Origin: Anseranas semipalmata
Lineage: Eukaryota > Chordata > Aves > Anseriformes > Anseranatidae
DNA length: 64,000 nt
Assembly (NCBI GenBank): GCA_013399115.1
Contig: VXAA01005662.1
Location: forward strand, 385,276 to 449,275
Direction of reading: 5' to 3'
Part shown: positions 50,911 to 61,036 of the stretch, piece after piece
Numbering within the stretch: position 1 is the stretch's first letter
Layout: each line of letters opens with the position of its first letter
The notes under the pieces: generated by a model
Database searches by the model: none
The model's input: the letters and a program-made list of their open reading frames with translations, nothing else
What the model was told of the DNA's origin: nothing
Made by a program: the position numbers and the translations under genes

Positions 50911-51597
50911 TAGGGATTCGTTGTCTAAAGGCAGCCTGCAGGAAGGTCGAGGCAGGCTACCTTTGCACTACGAAGCGGTGACAGCTCGAATTTCACAGAT
51001 AATGACTCTTCTCTACTGGGCTATCCTAGCATTTTGATTACATCTTTCATTAAAAAGATTCTCTATTACAAGCAGATATCACTGATGAACGTTCTTCAAC
51101 AGGCAGACCTACCAATCACATAATTGCCTAGGAATCTTAGCTGCTACTAAAAGCTGCTACTCTTCCCTCCAGCTCACTATGTACATAACTTGCACTTTTT
51201 ATCTATATAAAATAAGCTCATACTTTGTAGCTTATCAAATGACCATCACAAAGATCCTGCCTGTAATTCACAAGAGTTATTTAATCCAAATCATTCCATG
51301 AAAAATGTTTACATAGAAGTAAATCATCCTTTAATTAAATACAAGGAATCAATCAGATGCTGATTCAATAGTAAAGGGATTGAAAAATAGCATGTAGAAA
51401 ATACTGAACTGTAAAGGCTAAGCTGTAAATAGTCTCACGAGGACAAAGAAGTTCAGATGGGATTTGAAGTTCAGCAATTTCAAAATTGATATTTTATACA
51501 TCAATGGATATCATATTTTTGCTGACAATTACTATCCAAGGTTTGGGAACTTCCACTAATTTCTCAGATAGAGAAACATAACTAAGGAAAGTTGTTT
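50911..51597. other. Spacer between left AADACL4-like gene and the pseudogene
   Basis: AT-rich DNA of about 690 bases downstream of the pseudogene's last exon. No coding exon, repeat or RNA gene recognised. Confidence 0.6.
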
Positions 51598-52334
51598 CTA
51601 CAGGCCTTTTATGAATTCAACAATTCTGTCTAATCCCCTTTTTGCAGATAGAAATTTCAAAACACAATAATCATACAGGCTTATGATTCCATGGAATCCG
51701 TCCTCAAGGTGGCACCAGGTCACTTGAACTCCATTGTCCTCCAATCTCTTCTTGTACAGCAAGCCATCGTCCCTCAGCACATCATACTCGCAAGTCAAGA
51801 TGAAAGACTCTGGCAGCTGGTGAACAATAGCATCTTCAGCTAACAGGGGACACAGGTTGGGCTCACAGAATCTTTCAAATTTCTCAAAAACTTCAGCCTT
51901 GAATTCATGAGGTTTGTGTGGCTTGTAGCCTCTGACCTTAAATTTTTCAGGGATGTTATCTGGACTCACCCACTTCCTATAATTTAATTTAATATCTGTA
52001 GGAATATGTGAACCCTCCAAGACCTCTTCCAGATTTGATGCATTCCCATTTAGGTATCGTAACACATAGAAAGCAGCACGTTCTCAAAATAAGAGAGGGT
52101 CGGTAATTGAAGTCCAGTGCCTGAAGGCTTGGTTAGGTCAAGATCTGAGCACGTAGCTTGGGGAGGTCTGATCTACCTGCCAGGGTCTGGCTACCAGCAG
52201 CTGCTAGGTTGCCCCCTGCACTTATACGGGCAGGATCCACCCCGTAGTGCTCTATATTCCTCATAAACTGTATGGCAGCAGTCAGACAGTCTTCATATGC
52301 AGCAGGGTATTTGTGTTCAGGAGCTAAGTGATAC
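51598..52334 (-). pseudogene. Pseudogene exon 4 (broken)
   Basis: The acceptor TTAG is kept and reading starts [16 protein letters not shown]. It meets RISAGG instead of the GDSAGG motif, then TAA within the LIYPG region, then a frameshift and TGA near 52081-52087. Downstream of the lesions the frame is open and keeps [10 protein letters not shown] and DGFHG, ending IVEFIKGL. Confidence 0.93.
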
Positions 52335-53034
52335 CTAATACACAGGAGACAAGAAGAGTAAGAGATGGAAATGTCATAACTATAATTTTCTTAGCACCCT
52401 GAATTTCCCTGTGTTATTTGGAATATCTTTCATTCAGCAAAAAACAATGTAATTGTCTGATAAGCATGTATTTTTCCAGCAACTTATCACAGATAAGTAA
52501 CAGCCAGTAGGAGGAAGTTGCAAGGACATATCAGTGTTGTGATCCTTTTTTGAGAAGAGCACTGACTAGAACGTGAGTGATACAAGTTCATTGTGGTCTT
52601 CTAGTGTAGACGGCACCTTCCTTGTGGAGAAAGTAATTTAATCAGTCTGCACCTCACCTTCACTTAGGATATTTCCCTTGAGAATTTTTATATTTTATTC
52701 TTCGTTATTTAAATAATTGATGCAGTTATATTTTTCTGTCTTACTAGTATTATATATTACCATTTGATTCTGTTAGAAACCTTGAAGTGTACAACTAACT
52801 AATTAGACTACTGAACCACTGCCTTCCAAGTTTGTTCATTAGTCACTTCCCAGCTCCTTAGAAAACTCTTCCAAGAAGCACTCCTTCTTTCTGTGTGGTG
52901 CCAGCATAGCTCTGTGTTGTGTTGAGAGATACCTGAACATTACTTGTGGGTCTGTTTGCACTCTCCCTGCACTAGCAGAGGGCGGAAAAAAAGAAAAATA
53001 GAAAAATCAGTAGGGTACTGCGGACATAATTCAC
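52335..53034 (-). other. Intron 3 of the pseudogene
   Basis: About 700 bases; the donor side reads GG|GTGAAT and the acceptor side TTAG. AT-rich at the left and GC-richer towards 53 kb. No other feature recognised. Confidence 0.7.
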
Positions 53035-53098
53035 CCAACAGACACAACCACCGAGTCACTTTCTCTGGCGATGTAACGGCAGACGTTTTCATGGGAGT
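53035..53098 (-). pseudogene. Pseudogene exon 3 (intact in itself)
   Basis: 64 nt encoding (D)SHENVCRYIARESDSVVVSV with the family phases. Acceptor CTTGCAG, donor GG|GTGAAT, slightly off consensus at +5. Confidence 0.85.
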
Positions 53099-53099
53099 C

Positions 53100-54000
53100 T
53101 GCAAGAGGTTGGGGTGCGTTAGCTGCCCGCTCCCCGGCCAGGGGCGACGGCTCGGGAAGGCGGCAGCCTCCTTGTCCCGCCCTGGCCGTGCCTCTCCCGG
53201 CCCCCTCGCCCCCTCTCACAGCCCCTCACCTCCCGTTCTCCCTCTTCCCCCTCAGCCCCGCCGCCTCCCCGCGAGGCGGGGCAGCAGGCTTCGCCCGGAG
53301 CCCTTCGCTGGCCGAAGGTAATAGGAAAGCTGAGCCAGAATTCAGACCTTCCCCCGGGTATCAGGGCAGAATTCGCCACCCCGCTAGAAGATAGCAGTAG
53401 CAGCGCAAAGCTGCGCTGGGGGCTGAAAATGCCCCGAGCCGCCCTCCTGGTGCTGCAGTACAGCCAGCCGCCGCCGTGTAAGAAGATGGCGCCTGGCCGC
53501 AGGCCGGCAGATGGCGCCCGGGGCCGGTAGACCCTCACCGGCACCCGGCCAAACCGCGCGTCCCCCAGCGAGAGCTGCGGGTCCGGCCCCATCTTCCTCC
53601 CGGAGTACACGTAGCGGGTGAAGACGATCTTACTGCACACCCCCATCTTCTCCAAAATCTTCCCCTGTTCGGAGAGAGGGAGGAGAGGCGGGCTGACCGC
53701 GGGGAGTCCTTCCCGGGGCAGCGAGCAGCCGTGGGCCGCCTCAGGGGAGGCTGCCGCGCACCCGAGCCCGGCCGCCAGGCAGGTTGCTGTGAGGGGGACC
53801 CTCCGCCTGCCTTCCCCCGGCCGCTGCGGGGCCTGAGGGGGCATCCAGGCTTCGTGTTAGCGGGATCCAGCCTGCTCCAGAGCCACTCGCTGCTACCCTC
53901 GCCTTTGGCGGCTGCTCCGGTTCGGTTCTCCGCAGAAACCTGTCACAGGAGAAGATGGAGCCATGGCGGTCCCCTGCAAGGCTACGGGCCTGGGTGAGCA
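53100..54000. promoter_or_regulatory. CpG island over pseudogene exon 2 and intron 1
   Basis: Dense in CpG and clearly GC-rich against AT-rich flanks on both sides. It covers exon 2 of the pseudogene, whereas exon 2 of both sister genes is AT-rich. On the plus strand ATGs at 53954 and 53963 precede a GTGAGC donor-like site at about 53993, so a plus-strand first exon is conceivable. No partner exon was found. Confidence 0.6.
53448..53664 (-). pseudogene. Pseudogene exon 2 (donor lost)
   Basis: 217 nt in frame: GKILEKMGVCSKIVFTRYVY through RVPVRVYRPRA and FLHGGGWLYCST. HGGGW is kept. Where the sister genes have G|GTAAGA this copy reads A|GGAGGG, so the splice donor is gone. GC-rich codon use here is unlike the other copies. 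Confidence 0.88.
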
Positions 54001-54612
54001 GGGTTGCTTTGGCACCGTGCGCCTGAGCAGGTAGGCCTGCGCGTCCGACCCATGCCCTGACAGGCAACGTGCTATAGGGGAGAAAACAGCATGTTTCCTT
54101 CTCAATATCACCAAGTCCTATGGTTTCATACCAGCCTCCCACCACTTACCACCTTACAACCCAGATGTCATTCCTACAAGGTTTCCCACGAGTCTCTGTT
54201 TTTATCTGCCTAAAAAAATCCAGCCTTTTACCAGTGTTACTGGAGAGCCCCAAGAATGGCCCGAAAACATCATCTGTGCTTAGCTAAAATAAAAATCAAA
54301 GCCATCTCACTGTTTATAAATAATTAACTTAAAGTGAGGAAAGCTCAGCTGATAGTTTGAACTCATGGTTGGCTTCATCCCTAAGTAATAGGGAAATCCT
54401 GACTGAAACTATCTGAGGTCTAATAGAAATGCTTTTACAAAAATTGTCCTCTACAGTCAACCAAAAACAAACAAACAAAAAAATATAAAAAAAGGAAAGC
54501 TTTCATTTAAGTGTTAATGCAGCTAGCAGGATTCTGGTATTTACATATATAACCTGACAAAAAATAACACCTAAACCCCACTTCTGGCAGAAATAACAGC
54601 AAAGTAACTCAC

Positions 54613-54789
54613 CATAGCAGATGAACTAATCATAAAAGCAAGGAGAATTTGGAGCTTTCCAGGATGATTCACTCCAGGAGGGATAATGACATTGGAGTAG
54701 TCAGACTGAATTGTTCTCATAATTGCTATTATGAATGAAGTAGTAAAAATCACCAGCAGTATCACTGGCAGTGTATAAAAAAATGCCAT
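54613..54789 (-). pseudogene. Pseudogene exon 1 (intact in itself)
   Basis: 177 nt: ATG at 54789 with A at -3 and G at +4, a hydrophobic anchor (MAFFYTLPVILLVIFTTSFI), then IIPPGVNHPGKLQ and the donor ATG|GTGAGT. Same length and plan as exon 1 of the right copy. Confidence 0.88.
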
Positions 54790-55971
54790 TTCACTTAAGC
54801 AAAGATGAGGTGTCTCTATGCCTGTCTTTGATATAGCTTTCTCAGATAACACAGATTCTTAGAGCAGTCCAAGTGAAAACAGTTCTCTCAGGTGCCATGC
54901 TTAAAGTCCTTGGAAATGTTCTGCAAGGTGCCAGCATGGACCACATTGGAGAAGAGGCAGAAGTAAATGCGTTTAATTTGCTGTTTAGCTTCTTGTTAAC
55001 TGTGGGACTCATACAGGGCCTGGTATACTATATGGCATTCTTGGATTGCGGGTGATATGAATGACTGTTCAGAGATGGCAGTTAAGTTGTGAAGTCCTAG
55101 TTTGTGATGTGTTGCTATCTACAAGAGGAGTGAGCCAACTAATGTGGAGGTTAAATCATCTCTTGCATATGATCTGCAGCCACAACATACTGCTTCTTAT
55201 GTTATAGACATTCTTTAAGTAGTTTGGAGTATATAGCCTTAACAAAGACATTTATAAAGGAAAAAAGCTATCTAATATATTCTTTACAAAAGTAAATGTG
55301 TTGACCTTATTTTGTTGTTAGAGTATCTAAATGTTGGAACAAGTTTTTCAACATGTTCACGTCTGATAAATGTCGGAACACACTTAGAGCATTTCAAAAA
55401 TCCTCCAATGCAATTTACACAAAGCTGTTAACAGAGTAACTCTGTCAGGCGTGGTTGCAGTTTTGACTCCATTTTTTCAAGTCTAAAATATTAATTACCC
55501 AGCCCATAGAAATTTTATGGAAGATGGTGACTGGGACCTGGGACTCTTAGGCTTGGATGCTACACACAACATATAGCAAAGGCACTGCGTTATAGTATCG
55601 TGATATCAGTACCTTTCTTCCTTGCCAAAACACACTTAGTCTTATAGGAAGAATAAAAGCATAGATCATAATTGAATAAAATGGGTCAGAACAGATGTTG
55701 ATTTAAGGTTTTACTGCATCTTTAATATTTACTGAGAGAGTAGCAAGTGCCTAGTCCAAATAGATCATTAAAATAGGTAGACTACAGATGGAACACTTCA
55801 AACAGCACTGAAATAAACTTTGACAGCATTCTTTAAATATACTTTTTCAGTAGTCACACTGGTATAATTGCTCTTAAACAAACTGTCCTATCTAAACCTC
55901 ATATATGGAATTTAGAGGCATAAATGACCACAGAAAATCGGTAATTCTTATAGAAGGAAAGCAATTTGTTT
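54790..55971. other. Spacer between pseudogene and right AADACL4-like gene
   Basis: About 1.2 kb holding the pseudogene's former promoter side (tgtctttgat at 54823-54832 and gattcttag at 54854-54862, both also found upstream of the right copy) and the right copy's 3' UTR. No other gene seen. Confidence 0.6.
55721..55726 (-). terminator. AADACL4: Candidate polyadenylation signal of right AADACL4-like gene (ATTAAA)
   Basis: Minus-strand ATTAAA about 245 bases past the stop. No closer AATAAA on this strand was noticed. Confidence 0.3.
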
Positions 55972-56746
55972 CTATAAGCTTTTTAGGAAGTTCACAATAT
56001 TGTTGAGACCCCTTTTTCCAGATGAAAATGACAGCCAATCACTATCAAATGAGTTTATGATTCCATGGAATCCATCCTCAAGGTGGTACCAGGTCACTCG
56101 AACTCCATTGTCCTCCAATCTCTTCTTGTACAGCAAGCCATCGTCCCTTAGCACATCATATTCGCAAGTCAAGATGAAAGACTCTGGCAGCTGGTGAACA
56201 ATAGCATCTTCAGCTAACAGGGGACACAGGTTGGGCTCACAGAATCTTTTCACTGTCTCATAAACTTCAGTTGTACAGTCAAGTAGCACATATGGCTTAT
56301 AGCCTCTGACCTTAAATTTTTCAGGGACGTTATCTGGACTCACCCACTTCCTATAATTTAATTTAATATCTGTAGGAATATGTGAACCCTCCAAGACCTC
56401 ATCCAGATTTGCTGCGTTCCCATTTAGGTATTGTAACACATAGAAAGCAGCACGTTCTCGAAATAAGAGAGGAACTCCCTGATTTTGCTGGTAGGACGGT
56501 AAATTGAAGTCCAGTGCCTGAAGGCCTGGGTAGATCAAGATCTGAGCACGTAGCTTGGGGAGGTCTGATCTACCTGCCAGGGTCTGGCTAACAGCAGCTG
56601 CTAGGTTGCCCCCTGCACTGTCCCCACAGACACTTATACGGGCAGGATCCACCCCATAGTGCTCTACATTCCTCATAAAGTGTATGGTAGCGTTAAGACA
56701 GTCTTCATATGCAGCAGGGTATGTGTGTTCAGGAGCTAAGCGATAC
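55972..56746 (-). CDS. AADACL4: Right AADACL4-like gene, exon 4
   Basis: 775 nt after the acceptor TTAG (AG at 56747-56748). Encodes residues 154-410 with [16 protein letters not shown] and DGFHG, ending NIVNFLKSL. The open frame runs on upstream into the intron, which is not coding. Confidence 0.94.
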
Positions 56747-59700
56747 CTAATATACAGAAGGAAACAACAAAAGTAAGAGAAGGAAATGTTATTAATTTTA
56801 AATGTAGTGCTGAAAATACTGATTCTTGCAACCAGCAATACCCTGATTACCTTAGAATTTTCCCTTTCTTCATAGGTTGTCATAAATAAACTGTGACTAG
56901 GAGGACCAGGTGGTAGAGGTTAACTTGTTAGGATCATCATTTGCTTGTGGCATTGCTCAGGTCTTGAACAACACAGAAGTACTCAGCTACTAACTGTGTC
57001 CAGATCTTATGGACAATCATTTAATCAGTTTATGCTTTAGCTTTCCAAGTGCCAGATAGCAAGGGTAATATTTCCTTTCTATGTCTTTGTTAGTCCCACT
57101 GTATCCTCCTCCTCATCCAAATAATTCACAGAATCACGGAATCATTTAGGTTGGAAGAGACCTCCAAGATCATCTAGTCCAACCTATGACCTAACACTAA
57201 CAGGTCCTCCACCAAACCATATCACTAAGCTCTACATCTAAACGTCTTTTAAATACCTCCAGGGATGGTGACTCAACCACTTCCCTGGGCAGCCTGTTTC
57301 AATGTCTAACAACCCTTTCAGTAAAGAAATTTTTCCTAACATCCAACCTAAACCTCCCCTGGCGCAACTTGAGCCCATTTTTAGCTCATTTAGCCCCTCA
57401 TCCTATCACCGGACATGTGGGAGAAGAGACCAATCCCCAGCTCGCTACAGCCTCCTTTTAGGTACCTGTAGAGAGCGATAAGGTCGCCCCTGAGCCTCCT
57501 CTTCTCCAGGCTAAACAACCCCAGCTCCCTCAGCCGCTCCTCGTAAGACTTGTTCTCCAAGTTGTTAGTATATTGTTAGTTGTTAGTATATTGATGATGA
57601 TTAGTTGTTAGTTGTTAGTGTGGTTGTTAGTATATTGATGATGATATTAGCTTGTCATTCATGTAGTGCTCCTGTAAACATCAAGTAGTTTCTTTGAATG
57701 AGGGTTAGGTAGAATATTTGACTTACTGTCTGTTTACTATCAATTTTTAGCTGGGAATTAAAAACATGTCCTTCTTTTTCCTGTTAAATATTCATAAGCA
57801 TTATTTGCAATTTAATCAGACAGTAAAAACTTAGTCTGAGTCAGTCTTCAGTAGCTCCAAACAAGAGCAGAGTGAATTTGTAAAAGCACATGCTTGGCAA
57901 ATCCCACAGAAATATTTCACTGAGAATGGTTGTTGCTATGATCAGGGTAGCTGTAAGGTAATATTCAGAGTACAGGAAATAACCTCTTAAAAATGGCATA
58001 ACAAAAGACTCACCCAACAGAAACAACCACCGATTCACTTTCTCGGGCAAGAGTGCGGCACAGCTTTTCATGGGTCTCTGAAAGAAACATTTACATTTGG
58101 GGGTTTTTGTTGTGGGTTTTGTTTTTGTTGATTTTTTTTTCCTGAAGAGTGCTAATGTCCATTGCATAAGGCAAAGAATTGCAAGAAAAAAAATACTCTC
58201 TCCTTTTCTTTGCCCCTTCCAACATAGCCCTGCAGATCTTTTTTACCCCCTTATCTTCCCTTTTCCCTATCTGTTTGCTGTATTTTTTCCCTTCGTATCT
58301 CATTGTCCTTGTCTCTCAGAGAAGTCACATAATGCATTGGAGATGCTTTCTTCTTCTGAAAGCATCTGTAGTTGTACTCAAATTTCGTAACTGCTACAGG
58401 TCAAGCAACAATCAACTTTACCATTTATGAGAAAGTCACTTTTGAAACTGAATTGTAGTAATTTTTCTGTTAGATATCTTACCAAGACTTCCAAATACCC
58501 ATCCTCCTCCATGGAAAAACATAACTCCTCTCCTTTGGCTGGGAGATGGAGCCTTAGGCTGATAAATCCTTACAGGCACTTTCCCAAAACACAGGTCCTT
58601 GATGAAGAGCTTCTGGTCTGCTCCCAGAGTCTTTATACCTTGCATGTACCGGACAAAGCTGATCTGACTGCAGATGCCAATCTTTTCCAAAATCTTTCCC
58701 TATTCAAAGACAAAAAGAATAGGGAATTCACTCAGGGGATTCTGTATTTTCCAAAGTAAAGGAACAGCATGGGCAGTATACTCATGGTATCTAAGTCATT
58801 TCTTTTAGGAGAATCATGAAATATTTGAGTAGTTGTACAGGTGCAATACAACTGAACAAATAACAGTAGCATCTTGAGAGGTCACATGAACAGCAGCATT
58901 CACCGAAGACCCTGATCCCAAAGCAATCCATCATTAACAAAGTCTGGTGAAGTATATCCCTTTGCTTTCTCAGCAGGTCCTTTACCTGTCATTGAAAGTG
59001 AGTTTGGTTTTCAGTGGTTATTGTGTCCTTGCCCTCTGAGAAGATGGGAAAGCATAGTGAAGAATAACAGTTCTGATGATGATTTTCGTGATGGGGATGC
59101 TTGCCCAAAATTAAGATGAGAATAGGTTTGATAACTGCCTTTTGGTTCATCTCAGAAACATTGACTGATGTTTGCAATATACTTGCAGGAAGTTCCTGAG
59201 ATATTTAGCAACCCTAAGCTTCTGCTCCTTTGGTATGCCAGTGATACTCACACCAGGCACTGAAGGGTGAAAAGAAATCAAATGAGAGCTACAGATCCAA
59301 TGTGACTTTACAAAAACAAACAAACAAACAAACTTAACCTCTGTTTTGAAATACACTACTTACTCATCCAAACCAGTAATCCTGCGCTTAGGAAGATTTG
59401 GATCAAGCTCTGAATATTCAATATCTTACTAGGAATTTCTCATCAAAGGCTGCCATGTTTGTATGGATTGTCAGTGCAGTGTTATTACTCAATATATTCA
59501 CCTGTGAAAGGCCTTTTATTCACCAGTGACTCCACCTATTTATAGCTGTTCTCCATACCTGATTTTGAGGCTGAAGACACTAACGAGCTTTGCAACATAC
59601 TGATTTTAATTCTCTATAGAAGCTAGTCTTAGTGTTTCTGGTTGTATACAAACATGGCAAAATGATTTATTCTATTGTATTTGCTGCTTTCCAAGCAGAA

Positions 59701-61036
59701 ATGGAACAACTACAAAGTCGTTCTCACCTTAATATTGAACTTTTTTTTTTTTTTTTCATTCTGTGTTACATTGCAGCATACAGGTCTGGTGTATGGTACG
59801 AATGGGCAGTGTACACATGATAAAAAAAGAACTGGCTTTTCCAGCTGCTTGAGTGAAGTAAATGCTTTCTGATTACAACTTGTGTTGGGCCAAAGCATGA
59901 GAATATACAAGTTGGAATTCATTAGTGTGGTCTGCTATAATCTAGAATATTCCTGACTGAGAAATCTATACACGCATATGTATATATCATTGTAAAGAAT
60001 TTGTCTGTCTTGGAGGTGCTTAAGTAATTTATTAAGTGTGTGTACAACTCCTCACACATTCCTGACACTCCTATCAGCATTTATGCATCTATCATTACAT
60101 GGAAGTATTCCTGCTTCAGTGAGATCCTTTGTCAGCAGAGATCACCAAAAGTTGGGTGCTGGTAAGAGCTTTAACTCTTGTTATCTTCCCACTCTTTTAC
60201 AGGCCAGTTCACGCTAAGAAGTTGGGCTGGCCAGAACTCTTCTTTCCCATCGAAACAAGCCTGCTTAGCTGCTCAGAAGATACAAATATGTGTTCAGGGG
60301 AGATAGAATTCCTTCAGCTCCTCTTGGGCAATATCACCTAATTTTGTCACTTGTTTGACGAAGACCAACCCCCTTCCCAAAACCAGTCCTGGAAAGTTCA
60401 GTTTCTAATTTTATCTTCAAAATAAATACAGAACTCCTCACCCCCAAGTCCAAGCAAAGCTCGAAAACATGGCCCAAAGACATCAGATATATTCTGAACC
60501 TAGAGTGGAAATAGTTTCTATTTCATTTCCATTAAGCATTCTTAATCAAATTATTGCTAGGTTAGCACAATTCATTTTAGAGGCACAGTCAGGCTTTCAA
60601 ACCCTTGCATTAGCCAGTGCTTACATATGCCTAATGTAAGAGCTAGGCAGAATCTGACTGTAATAATGTAGTGTAATGTAAAGAATCTGGTAAAGGTTAC
60701 TTTAGCAAAACCGAGCTTCTACATGCAACTTACAGCATGGTAGCTATGCCCTGCTTTCCCCTCTGAAGATTGATTCCAAGCAAGGTTCCAGCACTGCATT
60801 AAGTTCAAAATGTATAGGTTCACCATTCTTCCCGCAGAAATCATACGCGGTTAACTTACCACCACAGCTGTGCTTATTAAAATAATATGAATGATTCGGA
60901 GCTTCACAGGTTGGTTCACTCCAGGAGGAATTTCAGAGTTGGAGAAATCAAAATTAATTGCCCCCATGACCAACAGTATAAATCCAGCAACAAAAACTGC
61001 CAGGAATAACACCAGTATTGTGTAAATAACTGCCAT
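55972..61036 (-). CDS. AADACL4: AADACL4-like serine hydrolase, right copy (complete, four exons)
   Basis: Exons in transcription order are 61036-60860, 58699-58483, 58077-58014 and 56746-55972; they join in phases 0, 1, 2 to 410 codons plus stop (human AADACL4 about 407). Residues 1-25 form the membrane anchor ([20 protein letters not shown]). [13 protein letters not shown] follows at 35-47, HGGGW at 122-126 (oxyanion hole), YRLAPEH at 154-160, a possible N-glycosylation site N171-A-T, GDSAGG at 194-199 with nucleophile S196, acid D350 in EYDVLRDDG and H380 in DGFHG. Family knowledge: ER-anchored esterases/deacetylases of the hormone-sensitive-lipase branch; the substrate of AADACL4 is not established. 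The start has a strong context (A at -3, G at +4). All catalytic parts are present, so I infer an active enzyme. Intron 3 carries a CR1 fragment. Confidence 0.94.
57125..57560 (-). mobile_element. CR1 LINE 3'-end fragment
   Basis: The plus strand reads cagaatcacggaatcattta, ggttggaagagacctccaag, atcatctagtccaacc, then 'gggcagcctgtttcaatg', 'aagaaatttttcctaacatc', and 'cctcttctccaggctaaaca'. This is the reverse complement of the avian CR1 3' end, so the element lies on the minus strand with its 3' terminus at the left and is 5'-truncated, as is usual for CR1. It supports a bird (or close sauropsid) source. Confidence 0.93.
57561..57650 (+). repeat. Imperfect tandem repeat next to the CR1 5' truncation
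   Basis: Units built on gttgttagtatattg and ttgatgatga recur several times over about 90 bases, directly after the CR1 fragment. Local slippage or filler at the insertion junction is likely. Confidence 0.8.
58014..58077 (-). CDS. AADACL4: Right AADACL4-like gene, exon 3
   Basis: 64 nt encoding (E)[20 protein letters not shown]. Acceptor TCTTTCAG, donor GG|GTGAGT. It supplies residues 132-152 and two bases of Gly153. Confidence 0.92.
58483..58699 (-). CDS. AADACL4: Right AADACL4-like gene, exon 2
   Basis: 217 nt from GAATAG|GGAAAG to CTTG|GTAAGA. Encodes residues 60-131: [20 protein letters not shown] through [14 protein letters not shown] and [12 protein letters not shown]. Confidence 0.93.
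58700..60859 (-). other. AADACL4: Intron 1 of right AADACL4-like gene
   Basis: 2.16 kb, GTAAGT to GAATAG. Contains short CAAA and poly-T tracts (near 59318 and 59741-59757). No exon recognised. Confidence 0.8.
60860..61036 (-). CDS. AADACL4: Right AADACL4-like gene, exon 1
   Basis: 177 nt, 59 codons from the ATG at 61036 to GTGGTG|GTAAGT. It encodes the membrane anchor and the [14 protein letters not shown] motif shared with the other copies. Confidence 0.93.

Larger units (their letters stand above)
51598..54789 (-). pseudogene. AADACL4: AADACL4-like pseudogene, middle copy
   Basis: Exon remnants in order are 54789-54613, 53664-53448, 53098-53035 and 52334-51598. Exons 1-3 have the family lengths (177, 217, 64 nt) and open frames. 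Lesions: exon 2 lacks its donor (GG where the sister copies have GT after base 217); exon 4 has TAA in place of the Tyr codon of the LIYPG motif, a net 23-nt deletion in the LPSYQQN region (frameshift), TGA in place of an Arg codon soon after (CGA to TGA), and a 15-nt in-frame deletion turning [11 protein letters not shown] into RISAGG, so the nucleophile elbow is gone. The last 155 codons are open again and resemble the sister genes. It cannot encode a working esterase. An N-terminal fragment or a non-coding transcript remains possible. Parts of exon 4 are shared with the right copy through apparent conversion. Confidence 0.93.
56747..58013 (-). other. AADACL4: Intron 3 of right AADACL4-like gene
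   Basis: 1.27 kb from GTGAGT to TTAG. It contains the CR1 fragment (57125-57560) and a following GTT/TTAG-type tandem stretch (57561-57650). Confidence 0.85.

Noticed and set aside
51598..52065. 155-codon frame as an independent short hydrolase gene
   Set aside because: It is the clean 3' part of a broken exon 4, starts with GTG, and lacks HGGGW and the nucleophile.
53119..53844. 241-codon open frame as a complete gene
   Set aside because: It is pseudogene exon 2 with GC-rich intron sequence on both sides kept open by chance.
56747..56883. Upstream extension of the exon 4 frame of the right copy to its first ATG
   Set aside because: An acceptor AG sits exactly before the conserved YRLAPEH, and the extension does not match the other copies.
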